The position numbers and the translations under genes were made by a program. A model generated the notes under the pieces. The model searched no databases. It saw only the letters and a list, made by a program, of their open reading frames with translations, and was not told where the DNA came from. Shown here piece by piece: positions 9,961-18,340 of a stretch of 64,000 nt of DNA; the first letter of the stretch is position 1, and each line of letters starts with the position of its first letter. The DNA is from JALHOP01 sp964484195. GTDB lineage: Bacteria; Myxococcota; XYA12-FULL-58-9; JALHOP01. The stretch lies in contig CAZAER010000022.1 of assembly GCA_964484195.1 (NCBI GenBank), positions 1 through 64,000 on the forward strand. Reading direction: 5' to 3'.

Positions 9961-10977
9961 ATGTTGGCAGCGCGCGCCGCATTGTTCGTTACCCAGCTCG
10001 TCGTCGGCCAGCCGCAGATCGAGCTGCGTATCGATAGCTGTGCCGAGGTCAATGTCGCCGAGGTTGGTCGCGTCGTGGCGATCGAGCTCCGTGCGTCCAT
10101 CGTCGCGGGCAGCGACGTCTTGGCGACCACGACCGAGGTCTCCGTGGGTTGCCGCGGCCCTTTCTACCAGGTGCGCGTCGACGAGCCCGAGAGCCAAGAA
10201 GTCGTCATCGACACGGTGGTGCAACGCGGCTACCTCGAGCTGCGCGTCGATGACCCGATCACAGGCAAGACCCTGCAGCGGCTCATCGACGTCAAGAACG
10301 AGCCCGACGCCGTACGGGCGCGGCTGGTCGGCATCGCCATCGGCGAGCTGGTCCGAGCCAGCTGGATCGAGCTCCTTGCGAATCCGACGCCGCGTGTCCC
10401 GCCGGTCGAGAAGGCGACGACGCCATCTTTGCAGCGCGCGGTCGTCGAACGAGCGCGCCCGTCGGTGAGCACCAGCCTCTCGCCCACGTGCGGTTACACG
10501 ATGTACGGCGCAGGCCTCGACGACTCCATGTGGGGGTGTGGCCTTGGCATGCGCGCCAGCGCCTCGTTGTGGCACGTGTCCGCACAAGCGGACGTCGGCG
10601 CCGGTGACCGCAATGTGCCTTTCGGCCGCGTCGACAGCACCGCGGCGTCCGCCTTCGCGGCGGGTGGCGTGCACGCCAATGTCGGTCCGACTGTGCTCGC
10701 GGCAGAGCTCGGTGGGCGCGTCGGTTTCTTGAGCATCACCGGCGACGCCGCGCCGCTTCTCCCCGTCGTTGGCGGCGGTCTACGTGGCGCTTGGGGCGGC
10801 CCTGCGGTGAGACTCTCCGTCGACGTCTTCTTCACCTCGTGGCTCGGCCTGCGCGCGTCCGCTGAAGCGGGCTACGCGCTGTTTGGCCCGGAAGGCACGG
10901 CCCTCGGCGAAGTGGTCACCGATACGCAAGGCCTTTGGCTCACGCCAGCGGCTCATCTGGTCTTCGGCTTACCCTGA
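9961..10977 (+). CDS. Exported envelope protein of the sigma/FecR operon
   Basis: A 338-residue protein of unknown family. From the ATG at 9961 it has a signal peptide (MLAARAALFVTQLVVG); a GTG at 9952 in the same frame would add three residues. The N-terminal half has strand-rich sequence with a Cys pair. The C-terminal half (about 180-338) alternates short Gly-rich amphipathic strands and ends in LTPAAHLVFGLP, as in an outer-membrane beta-barrel. It starts 11 bases after the FecR-like gene and is probably the output or sensor partner of the sigma factor module. Its last 9 bases overlap the convergent beta-helix gene. It contains an exact TCCGC-N4-GCGGA palindrome. Confidence 0.65.
   Translation: MLAARAALFVTQLVVGQPQIELRIDSCAEVNVAEVGRVVAIELRASIVAGSDVLATTTEVSVGCRGPFYQVRVDEPESQEVVIDTVVQRGYLELRVDDPITGKTLQRLIDVKNEPDAVRARLVGIAIGELVRASWIELLANPTPRVPPVEKATTPSLQRAVVERARPSVSTSLSPTCGYTMYGAGLDDSMWGCGLGMRASASLWHVSAQADVGAGDRNVPFGRVDSTAASAFAAGGVHANVGPTVLAAELGGRVGFLSITGDAAPLLPVVGGGLRGAWGGPAVRLSVDVFFTSWLGLRASAEAGYALFGPEGTALGEVVTDTQGLWLTPAAHLVFGLP
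10579..10592. repeat. TCCGC-N4-GCGGA palindrome, copy in envelope protein gene
   Basis: An exact interrupted palindrome TCCGCACAAGCGGA inside coding sequence. A one-mismatch relative (TCCGCTGAAGCGGG) lies at 10858-10871 in the same gene, and another (TCCGCTGAAGCGGC) at 12547-12560 in the next. Confidence 0.45.
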
Positions 10978-13470
10978 GCCGTTCCGCGGATAACCGTACA
11001 TGATGACGTCACTCACGCCGTTCGGCGCCGCATGTAGGAAATTGCAGCGCTGGGCGCTGTAGTCGCCTTCGCCTTGGTAGGCGCCGACGTTGGGCGCGAA
11101 GATGCAAGCCTCTCCCGATTCGCAAAGGCCGTCGTCGTCGCCCAGGTCGTCGAGGACGACCTCGATGGCATGCAATAGGAATCGATTGAAGCAGAGCTCG
11201 CCAGGCTCGCAGGTACCGTCGTCGTCGCCGATGCCGTCTCCGGCCCGCTCCACGGTATTGGCCGTCGGTTCGTAGGCGCGCTGCTGGCGATCTTCGGTGA
11301 AGGCGTCTCCGGCAACGCTGCTCGGGCAAAAGCCACCCGAAACGAAGGCGCCGAACGCCCCGCGAGCGATGGTGTCGGTCGCGCGGAGGCGCCAATCCCA
11401 AATGCGGCATTGTCCGCTCGAGCAGATGCCCGAGCCGTTGGCCCAGGCGGCGCCGGGCAAGCCTCCCCAGGTGCGGAAGGGGCTCTCGAAGGCAGCCCAA
11501 GCGTCGCCGCCGATGGACGCGGCATTGGCGACCCCGCCGGTGTCGAGGTTGCTGACGTCGTCATCCGTGACCGGGCCGAGTACGACATTGCTGCTCGCGA
11601 CGTTGGTTTGCAGCGTCGCAGTGGAGGGCTCGGCGCCGTAAGAGCTCGAGCCGTCGGCACCCGTGGTGGTGCAGGTGCGGTCGACGAGCCCTTGGCCGGT
11701 GGTGGTCTCGTTGATGTTGCAGGTGAGACCCGTGCCGTCGGGTGCGCCGCTCACCCAGAGCCGGCCGTCGAAGCGCTGGCCAGAGCCCCAGCCGTCTTCG
11801 ATGAACCAGACGATCTGCGATGGCGTAGCACTGGCGACGTCGTTGTCGATGGACATGGTGTCGAGCATCCGGTTGTTCACGAGATCGCCGTTCGGGACGC
11901 CGCCAGAGCCGACGATGCCCGCCTCGGCGTTCACGACCGTCAGCAGGTTTGCGACCAGTGTGTCGTCGGCCGCGAGCACGCCGAGGCCTTCCTGCGCGTT
12001 GAGCGCCGTGGTCACGTGGGCGATGGTGCTACGCGACGCTTGCTCTTGCAGGTAGGCGCCGATGACGTTGGTGCTCGCGATGAGTAGCCCGACGACCGTC
12101 GTGTCGAAGGCGGTCTCGCCGGAGAACGCCTGAACGCGCAGCCCCCAGCCGGAGCAGTTCGAGAGCACTCCGTTGACGATCTTGTTCGCCGGCCCCCCCA
12201 CCGCGAGGCAGGAGTTGCCGCTCACCTCGATCTGGCGGTGGACACTGAAATCGAGCAGCCAGTTGTCGTGAGCGCCGGTCTGGAAAACGATGCCGCCGCC
12301 GCGTGAGTCGACGACGCGCACCCGAGAGAGCCGGTTGAAACCCGCTGCCGGGCCGGCAACCACGAGGCTCGCGATGTTCGCGCTCCCGGAATTGGCAATG
12401 TGGACGTCGTCGATGACGTTCCAGTTGCTGCCGTTCTCGACCCGGATCGCTTCCGAGAGCGCGTTGCGGGCGCGGAAGCTCGTGACCTCGTTGTAACCGC
12501 CAGCGTCGACGAGCAGCGCCTGAGTACCGGCGTTCGCGAGATCGAGTCCGCTGAAGCGGCTGTTGGTGCACGAGCCGCAGCGTACGAGCGCGTTACTGCT
12601 GGTGTCTGCCACCAAGATGTTGAAGCGGGAAAACGTCGTTCCGGTGATGCGAACGTGCGAGGCCACGGCCTGCGCGGCGCTCGCCGAGGTGCGCGTCTCG
12701 ATCCAGAGAAAGTTACGATTGCCGCCGCAGAAGAGGGTGCGGACGCCCGCAACATCGAGCGTCCCGTCGGTCGCGCAATTGCCCACGCTCGCATCGCCGA
12801 AGCTCAGGACCGCGTCCGCGAGCGTCACCACGCTGATGCCGTCGGCGGCCAGGTTGTAGCCGTTCGAAGCAGCACTGCTCGCGAGCACGTAGATGGCGCT
12901 CGGCAGCTCAAGGACGGCGGTTGCGCCAGTACCGTTGGCCGGCAAGGCGACGACGGCGTTCGGCCAGCCCCACACCGACGACGGGCTCTCGGCGACGGCA
13001 ACCCCCGATGGCGTGTGCGCGACACGTAGTACGTTTTCGCGGAATCCAGTGGCGGTGACGACGTCGCGAAGACCACGCCCGAGCGCAAGACCGGTGCTGT
13101 ACAGCTCGATGGCATCACCGACCTCCGCACATTGCCACCGCCATAGGCCGAGGTCGTCGGTGATGGTGAGATCGGCGCAGGCTGCGCGTCGACTCATGCG
13201 CGCCATGCGTAGCTCGCCGGCATGCACGCAACGCCCGGGTCCACCCGCGCCGGCATCGGCCACAGGGTCGCAGCCAGTGCCCGCCTGATGGGCTGGGTCC
13301 GCCGCGGGATCGTTCTTCGCGACGTAAGCGCCCCAGGCAGCGTGATCGGGATATGCGGCTACTACGTCGATGGCCTCGACCGGCCCGGGCTGGAAGATGT
13401 CGGACCCCAGATCGGCGCGGCTGCAGGCTGCCGCGAGCGCCCCGCAGAGCATCAACTGACGTGCTCGCAT
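10969..13470 (-). CDS. Lipoprotein with right-handed parallel beta-helix (pectate-lyase-like fold)
   Basis: An 833-residue surface lipoprotein. The ATG at 13470 gives a signal with lipobox (LCGALAAAC); a start six codons upstream is less likely. The body (about 140-560) has many short repeats of N-x-V/I-x-x-V/I type (SNWNVIDDVHIANSGSANI, FNRLSRVRVVDSRGGGIVFQ, HDNWLLDFSVHRQIEVSG) that mark stacked beta-helix coils of the Pbl/NosD class. The C-terminal part has two Asp/Gly/Cys acidic loops (GDGIGDDDGTCEPGELC and DDLGDDDGLCESGEAC) that look like Ca-binding, EF-like duplications. No catalytic residues could be assigned. It may bind or cleave polysaccharide. It converges with the sigma-operon envelope gene. 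Confidence 0.78.
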   Translation of the reverse strand: MRARQLMLCGALAAACSRADLGSDIFQPGPVEAIDVVAAYPDHAAWGAYVAKNDPAADPAHQAGTGCDPVADAGAGGPGRCVHAGELRMARMSRRAACADLTITDDLGLWRWQCAEVGDAIELYSTGLALGRGLRDVVTATGFRENVLRVAHTPSGVAVAESPSSVWGWPNAVVALPANGTGATAVLELPSAIYVLASSAASNGYNLAADGISVVTLADAVLSFGDASVGNCATDGTLDVAGVRTLFCGGNRNFLWIETRTSASAAQAVASHVRITGTTFSRFNILVADTSSNALVRCGSCTNSRFSGLDLANAGTQALLVDAGGYNEVTSFRARNALSEAIRVENGSNWNVIDDVHIANSGSANIASLVVAGPAAGFNRLSRVRVVDSRGGGIVFQTGAHDNWLLDFSVHRQIEVSGNSCLAVGGPANKIVNGVLSNCSGWGLRVQAFSGETAFDTTVVGLLIASTNVIGAYLQEQASRSTIAHVTTALNAQEGLGVLAADDTLVANLLTVVNAEAGIVGSGGVPNGDLVNNRMLDTMSIDNDVASATPSQIVWFIEDGWGSGQRFDGRLWVSGAPDGTGLTCNINETTTGQGLVDRTCTTTGADGSSSYGAEPSTATLQTNVASSNVVLGPVTDDDVSNLDTGGVANAASIGGDAWAAFESPFRTWGGLPGAAWANGSGICSSGQCRIWDWRLRATDTIARGAFGAFVSGGFCPSSVAGDAFTEDRQQRAYEPTANTVERAGDGIGDDDGTCEPGELCFNRFLLHAIEVVLDDLGDDDGLCESGEACIFAPNVGAYQGEGDYSAQRCNFLHAAPNGVSDVIMYGYPRNGSG

Positions 13471-13632
13471 GAAAAGGCAGGGTATCACGCGTCACCAAAA
13501 ATGCCCTGACACGGTGGCAACCATTTCGCGGCAGCGTCGATATACCCACGGAGCCTTCCCTGGCTCGTCTCGGCCGCAATGCCCCGCGGCACTCCTTCTG
13601 AGCCTGTTTCCGTCAGATTCGAGAGGTCTCGC

Positions 13633-15159
13633 ATGGTTTCGACAGTCCGTTCCCAGGCACCAGCCCGGGTAGGCGAAAGCTTGGGCGGGGAGCGTCCCGT
13701 CGCCGAGCACCATGCGGATGCAGCGGCAGTCGTCCCATTCGGCCCTGTGCCCTCCAAGCTTGCCGCGGTCCATCCCGCGTTCGTCGACCCCACTGGTGGG
13801 CTGCACCTCCGGTCCCCTGTACAAGCGATCGGAGGCCCGCGTCTCGTGGCGGCGGTCGGCGAGGGGCACCCGGAGCTCACGTCGTCGGTGATGGAGCGCT
13901 TCCTGGGGCTCGCGCGCCACGAGGTCACTGCGGCAAGCGAGCGCGTTCTGCACGAGGACGAGACGCGCCGCCTGCGGATCCTCCTGGGACCCAACGCCCG
14001 TCTGAACCCGAAGACAGTTCCACCCAGCTTCGACGACCAGCGACTGCTGCAGCGGATGTTGAACATCACCCTGGGCGCCGCGCTGAGTCCTCCTCTCGCG
14101 GTCGACGGCAACATCGGTGGTGCGACTCGGGCTGCGCTGCAGCTCTATCGCCGTAGTCGTGCTCTGCCGGCGACCAGCAACGGTGCCCTCGTCGATCGCG
14201 TCATGCTCGAACGCCTGGGTAGGGAGGCGCTCGAGGCGCGTGCCATGTCGAGCAAGCGTGTATTGCCGCTCGCGGACGACGCCTCGCCCGCGGAGCGTTC
14301 GGCGCACGGCATGCTCGATCTGTTGTCGCGTGAAGACCCCGTCCGCTATGGCACTCTGTTGCGCGCCCTCGGTGTGGCCAGCTCGCGCCCCGTCGGCCCC
14401 GTCGAGCTGCGGCGGGTCGTCGTCGCCGGCGCGGCACGTAATCTCGTCTTCGACGAGGACACCGCGACCCGCTTGCAGCTTTCGCAGCCGGGCTTCGACA
14501 AACCGTTGCCGTGGAACTACGAGGCGACGCGCGTGGTTGCCGCTTTCCTCGGCGGCGAGATGTCGCCCAATCGCTCGTTGGCAGGTCTCGGCAACTACCG
14601 CGGCTGGGCGAGCCGCGCCGAGTACTCGGGTTTGGTGCTGCCACGCGTGCTCGAGATCGATGCCTTGGTGGAGTCGAGCTACAACCCGCGTCTCGTCAGC
14701 AGTGCTCGCGCCCGCGGCTTGCATCAGCTCACCAAAGACGTCACCAACCGCTATGGCAAGCTCGACCCGTTCAACCCGGTGCTGAACATCGGCATGGGGC
14801 GACGCGAGCTCGCGCGCGTCTACGACGATCAGCTCCGCCGCTTGCGCGCCATCGACGACAGCTACGCCCGCCGCTATCCCGACGAAGCGTCGATGCCGAC
14901 CCGCGACACCGAGCGCAACGACGGCGCCATCTGGCGCATGGCCTGGGCCGCAAACAATGCCGGCCCGCGGCGGCTCTTGCGCTATCAGGGCGTTCCGCCG
15001 TTCGCGGAAACCCAGCGCCACGTCATGTTCCTCGCCTGGTACAACGCCACTCTGCCTGGGGAAGCGAAGGTGCCGCCGGTCGGGTTGGCTCCGGCTCTCC
15101 CGCGAGGCCCGAAGGGCCCCGAGGATCTCGGTACCAAAGAAATCACCAAGCGGTTCTAG
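13633..15159 (+). CDS. Lytic transglycosylase (SLT) with peptidoglycan-binding domain, copy A
   Basis: A 508-residue protein. A PG_binding_1-like domain lies around residues 130-200 (DQRLLQRMLNI...VDGNIGGATRAALQLYRR), followed by a linker domain (LSREDPVRYGTLLRALGV) and a C-terminal SLT domain with the catalytic Glu in LVESSYNPRLVSSARARGLHQL. The ATG at 13633 has GAGAGG 6 bases upstream; an ATG at 13579 lacks a ribosome site. No signal peptide is visible from either start. It is a paralogue of the opposite-strand gene at 16829-18319: both share LS-x2-DP-x-R, the GV block, WNYEA-x-RV and SLT ends. The product would cleave glycan strands; how it reaches the wall is unclear. Confidence 0.8.
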   Translation: MVSTVRSQAPARVGESLGGERPVAEHHADAAAVVPFGPVPSKLAAVHPAFVDPTGGLHLRSPVQAIGGPRLVAAVGEGHPELTSSVMERFLGLARHEVTAASERVLHEDETRRLRILLGPNARLNPKTVPPSFDDQRLLQRMLNITLGAALSPPLAVDGNIGGATRAALQLYRRSRALPATSNGALVDRVMLERLGREALEARAMSSKRVLPLADDASPAERSAHGMLDLLSREDPVRYGTLLRALGVASSRPVGPVELRRVVVAGAARNLVFDEDTATRLQLSQPGFDKPLPWNYEATRVVAAFLGGEMSPNRSLAGLGNYRGWASRAEYSGLVLPRVLEIDALVESSYNPRLVSSARARGLHQLTKDVTNRYGKLDPFNPVLNIGMGRRELARVYDDQLRRLRAIDDSYARRYPDEASMPTRDTERNDGAIWRMAWAANNAGPRRLLRYQGVPPFAETQRHVMFLAWYNATLPGEAKVPPVGLAPALPRGPKGPEDLGTKEITKRF

Positions 15160-16327
15160 CCCTTCTCAAGGTTGGGCTTCCGCGATGGGCGTAGCGCTCG
15201 CGAACGGCTCGCCGAGGGTTACGGGGTCGAGCTCGAGCGCTTCTGCAAGCGTGCGCAGCATGCGGTTCGTAGCCGAAGCCGGTGTCGTCGACCCAGACGA
15301 CGACCGTGTGGTCGAGAACCGTCCCACCGGCGCAAAAGGGAGTGGCAGCGAGCTCGTCGACCACCGCCGCCACCCGCTTGGCGATCACCATGCGAGCCGC
15401 GTCGTGCGCTGTTCGCCCTGCGGCGTCGTAGTAGTGCGCGAGCTCGTTGAGACCGACGTTGTCGAACCGCTCCCACACGTGCGTCGCCTGATAGACGACA
15501 CCGCGCGTTTGATCGGTCGCGAGCGCTGCGGCGATCAGTTTGGGGTGGGTTCGGGCTCTGACCTCGGCATCGCCGAGGTTGGCGTTTGCCATCCACTCCG
15601 CTAAAGAAGACACTGTCGCCGCGGCGGTGGGGTCGGTGACGATGACGCCATCGGTCAGTAGCGTGTGGACTGCGCGCAGGTCGTCGTAGGGCTTCGTGGG
15701 CAGGCCGCGGCCGCTCGCGGCGACGAAGAAGGTGCCCATGCCGGCGACGCTCGGCGCGAGATCGCGCGGCGGTGCGTACGCCAGCGCCAGGGTGCGAAAG
15801 CGCGTCTCGGGAGCGGCAAGCTCGCGCTCGAGCGTCGCACGCCCCGGACGGTTGCTGCGATGCCAGTCGCCGTAGTCGAGTGGAGCGACGAAGGCGTCGC
15901 CCGTGAAGGCGAAGGACGGACCCCAATCGTAGGCGCCGAGACCGAAGGTGTTCTCATCGGGGCCATGGAAGCCATCGAGGACCAACATCGCGTCGCGGTA
16001 CGCCGAGAAGAGCGCGAGCTCGGGACCGAGCTCGAAGTCGTAGCGGTCGCTCGAACGCACCCAGTTGTCGAAGGCGGTGCCGTGCGCGGTGTGAATGAGC
16101 ACCACGCGCGGCTTCGCAGGCGGCACCGGCGTGGTCGGCTCGGGCGGCGTTGGCTCGGGAGACGGAGTCGTTGGCGGATCATTGGCCGACGGCTCACTAC
16201 TCGGCGGGTCTTCTGCCGTGCTGCTGCTCGTACTCTGGGGCTCGGGATCCGGGAAGGGCTCACCTTCGACCCCGTTACCGCAGCCGGCTACCGACAAGCC
16301 CAAGAACACGAGGGTTCGCACGCGCAT
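15143..16327 (-). pseudogene. DUF1552-like lipoprotein with disrupted C-terminus
   Basis: A lipoprotein signal (VFLGLSVAGC) and a Ser/Pro/Thr-rich linker (about residues 20-70) precede a DUF1552-like domain: FDNWVRSSDRYDFELGPELALFSAYRDAMLVLDGF. After VVVWVDDTGFG (about base 15272) the open frame turns into Arg-rich nonsense. Skipping one base at 15271 restores a sensible tail (TNRMLRTLAEALELDPVTLG) ending at a stop at 15166-15168. That matches the family pattern of a late NRLL-x-L-x-AL helix. The family block that normally lies between these two points (the HNNIPFVLAGG-type segment) is missing. So the gene has probably lost an internal segment and shifted frame. The Pro-rich form may be expressed as a truncated protein. 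Confidence 0.65.
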
Positions 16328-16391
16328 GTCAGGGAAGTGGAAGCCGGTCGCGAAACCGGCTCACCTTCTGACACATTGTCAGCGACTCGCC

Positions 16392-16766
16392 TCAGTTGCC
16401 CGCGATGTTGAGGATGTTCCCGTCAGGGTCGCGAAACCATGCGGTGCGAAACTCACCGGCGCTGTAGATGTCGCCTTGGCGCTTCATGTTGGGCATGTCG
16501 TAGTGCTCGAAGGTGACGCCCTTTGACTTGAGCGCTTTCACCTCGGCATCGACATCGTCGACTTGCCAGGTCAACGCCGTCGCCTTGTTGGTGCCCGCAT
16601 ATTCCGAGCGGTAGACGTTGATCTTCGCGTGTCCGCTTTCGAAGACAAGGACCTCTTCGCCCATGGCATCGACCTGCTTCAAACCCAGTGTCTCGGTGTA
16701 AAACTGCTTGGCTGTCGCTAGATCTTTCACCGCGATCATCGCGACCGCTTCTGATGTGTTCAACAT
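16392..16766 (-). CDS. Glyoxalase/VOC superfamily protein
   Basis: A 124-residue vicinal-oxygen-chelate fold protein. It opens with AVAMIAVKDLATAKQFYTETLGLK, the usual first beta-alpha-beta unit, and closes with the second (WQVDDVDAEVKALKSKGVTFEHY ... AWFRDPDGNILNI). The final FRDPDGN motif is typical of small bleomycin-resistance or glyoxalase-like proteins. The frame is open well upstream, but the ATG at 16766 gives a standard-length protein with a purine-rich stretch (GGGGGGAAAT) upstream. It is a single gene between two cell-wall hydrolase paralogues. The substrate is unknown. Confidence 0.85.
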   Translation of the reverse strand: MLNTSEAVAMIAVKDLATAKQFYTETLGLKQVDAMGEEVLVFESGHAKINVYRSEYAGTNKATALTWQVDDVDAEVKALKSKGVTFEHYDMPNMKRQGDIYSAGEFRTAWFRDPDGNILNIAGN

Positions 16767-16828
16767 GAGATATTTCCCCCCGGCACAAGCGTAAGTCGTG
16801 CCCGGGGCATCCGGTAGGGGCTCGCCGA

Positions 16829-18319
16829 TTAACTGCTGCCGGGCGGTGTAAAGCCCGCGCGAGCTCCGAAGATCGCCACATAGGCGCGGATCTGATCGAC
16901 GTGATTGCGCGTCTCGGGGAAGTCGGGCGTGCCTACGTATTGGTCGAGGCGACCCATGCCCGAGTTGTAGCCGGCATGAACCGTGGACCAGACGCGGTCG
17001 TCGGTGCGCGGGCCGCCGGTAGGCAGACTCATGGCGCGCGCGGCGCGGTCGTAGAGCCAAGCGAGGTTGTGCGCGCCCAAGCGTAAATTGTGCGAGCGGT
17101 TGTGCACATCGACTGCCTGGCCGCGCCCACCGTTCCAGCCGACGAACACCATGCGCCCGTCGCGGATGCGCCAGCCTTGCGCGAGGCCGGGAGTGACCTG
17201 CGAGTAACCCACGGCACCCGAGCCGTTCGCGCCCAGCCATTCGCCGTCGGACTCGACGGCCACGAGCGCCTGGTAGTGATGGAGCGGAATGCCCACTTCC
17301 GCAGCGGCTCGCCGCAGCATCGGATCGTTGAAGACGGCGCGGTTGAGACCGCGTGTGAGTCGCTGAGGCTCCGAAGCCGAAGGCGCGGCGCGTCCGGTCC
17401 CGAGATCGGCCGCGACCCGAGCCGCTTCGTAATTCCACTCGCCGTCGGGCAGGGGGACGCTGTCGAAGCTCAGGCGTGCGTTGGTATGGGCGTTGATCGG
17501 GATGCCGTGGCCACGCGTCGGCCGCTGGATGACAGCGATCACTTGGTCCGCGATCGCGGGCGTGATGTCGTGATTCGCGGGCGCGCGTACCCCGATGCGA
17601 CGCATCAGTGCATCGAAGCGCTTGGGGTCCTGGCTGCTCAAGAGCGCCAGCATATTACCGGCGACCCGCTGTTCCGCTGTCGCGGACTCGAAGCCGACGA
17701 ATCTGCGATCGCGTGTGGCGGGGCGTGTACGCGCACCCTCCATCAAAGCGTCCATCGTGCCGCGGTCGAGACCGGTGCCGTAGCCGCTGCCGTCGCCCAG
17801 CCCGTTGGCCTTGCGGAAATCCGCGAGCGCCCTGCGAAACCGCGGCCCGAGAGCGCCGTCGACCTCGAGCGCGGCGCCGTTGGCGTTGAGCAAGCGCTGC
17901 ACCGCACGGCCGGTCTCGAGACTGAGCGACACCGAGCCCTGGCCGCGTCCCGGCCGCGTGCCACTCTGGACGGCGCGGTCACGGTCGAAGTCGGTGACGC
18001 GCACCGCTGCGGGTGTGCGCACGGTCGCGTCGGTGGTCTCGGTGCTCGGCTCGCGGTCGGCCGGCGTGTCCACTGGAGGTCGAAAGCGAGACACCGGGCT
18101 TGCGAGCGCGCGGCGGTCGGTTTCGGCGCGCGGCGTGAAAGCGCCGGGCATCGGATCGGCGTTTCCGCGCACGAGCGGCGCCAAAGGTGTCACCTTCGGC
18201 TCGACCTCCGCGGGAGGACCAGGGACGACGCGGGGCGCGACCGGTTGCGGCTCTGCCTTGGGCGTGCGGTACAGGCCCTCCCAGAGAACGCGGCCATGTT
18301 GCTGACCCACGCCTGTCAT
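16829..18319 (-). CDS. Lytic transglycosylase (SLT) with peptidoglycan-binding domain, copy B
   Basis: A 496-residue paralogue of the gene at 13633-15159 in the opposite orientation. A long Pro-rich disordered N-terminus (about 130 residues, no signal peptide) precedes a PG_binding_1-like domain (AVQRLLNANGAALEVDGALGP), a middle domain shared with copy A (LLSSQDPKRFDALMRRIGVRAP, EWNYEAARVAADLGTGR) and an SLT domain with the catalytic Glu in LVAVESDGEWLGANGSGAVGY followed by HAGYNSGMGRLDQY. A GGAG lies 6 bases before the ATG. It carries an exact TCCGC-N4-GCGGA palindrome. It should be a muramidase-type lytic enzyme; the export route is not evident. Confidence 0.85.
   Translation of the reverse strand: MTGVGQQHGRVLWEGLYRTPKAEPQPVAPRVVPGPPAEVEPKVTPLAPLVRGNADPMPGAFTPRAETDRRALASPVSRFRPPVDTPADREPSTETTDATVRTPAAVRVTDFDRDRAVQSGTRPGRGQGSVSLSLETGRAVQRLLNANGAALEVDGALGPRFRRALADFRKANGLGDGSGYGTGLDRGTMDALMEGARTRPATRDRRFVGFESATAEQRVAGNMLALLSSQDPKRFDALMRRIGVRAPANHDITPAIADQVIAVIQRPTRGHGIPINAHTNARLSFDSVPLPDGEWNYEAARVAADLGTGRAAPSASEPQRLTRGLNRAVFNDPMLRRAAAEVGIPLHHYQALVAVESDGEWLGANGSGAVGYSQVTPGLAQGWRIRDGRMVFVGWNGGRGQAVDVHNRSHNLRLGAHNLAWLYDRAARAMSLPTGGPRTDDRVWSTVHAGYNSGMGRLDQYVGTPDFPETRNHVDQIRAYVAIFGARAGFTPPGSS
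17673..17686. repeat. TCCGC-N4-GCGGA palindrome, copy in transglycosylase B
   Basis: An exact interrupted palindrome TCCGCTGTCGCGGA in the coding sequence of transglycosylase copy B. Confidence 0.45.
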
Positions 18320-18340
18320 CGATACTCCCCGATGCTTGGC

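Noticed and set aside
16767..17438. An upstream extension of the glyoxalase frame.
   Set aside because: It overlaps transglycosylase B in another frame and is Arg-rich; the ATG at 16766 gives the normal VOC length.
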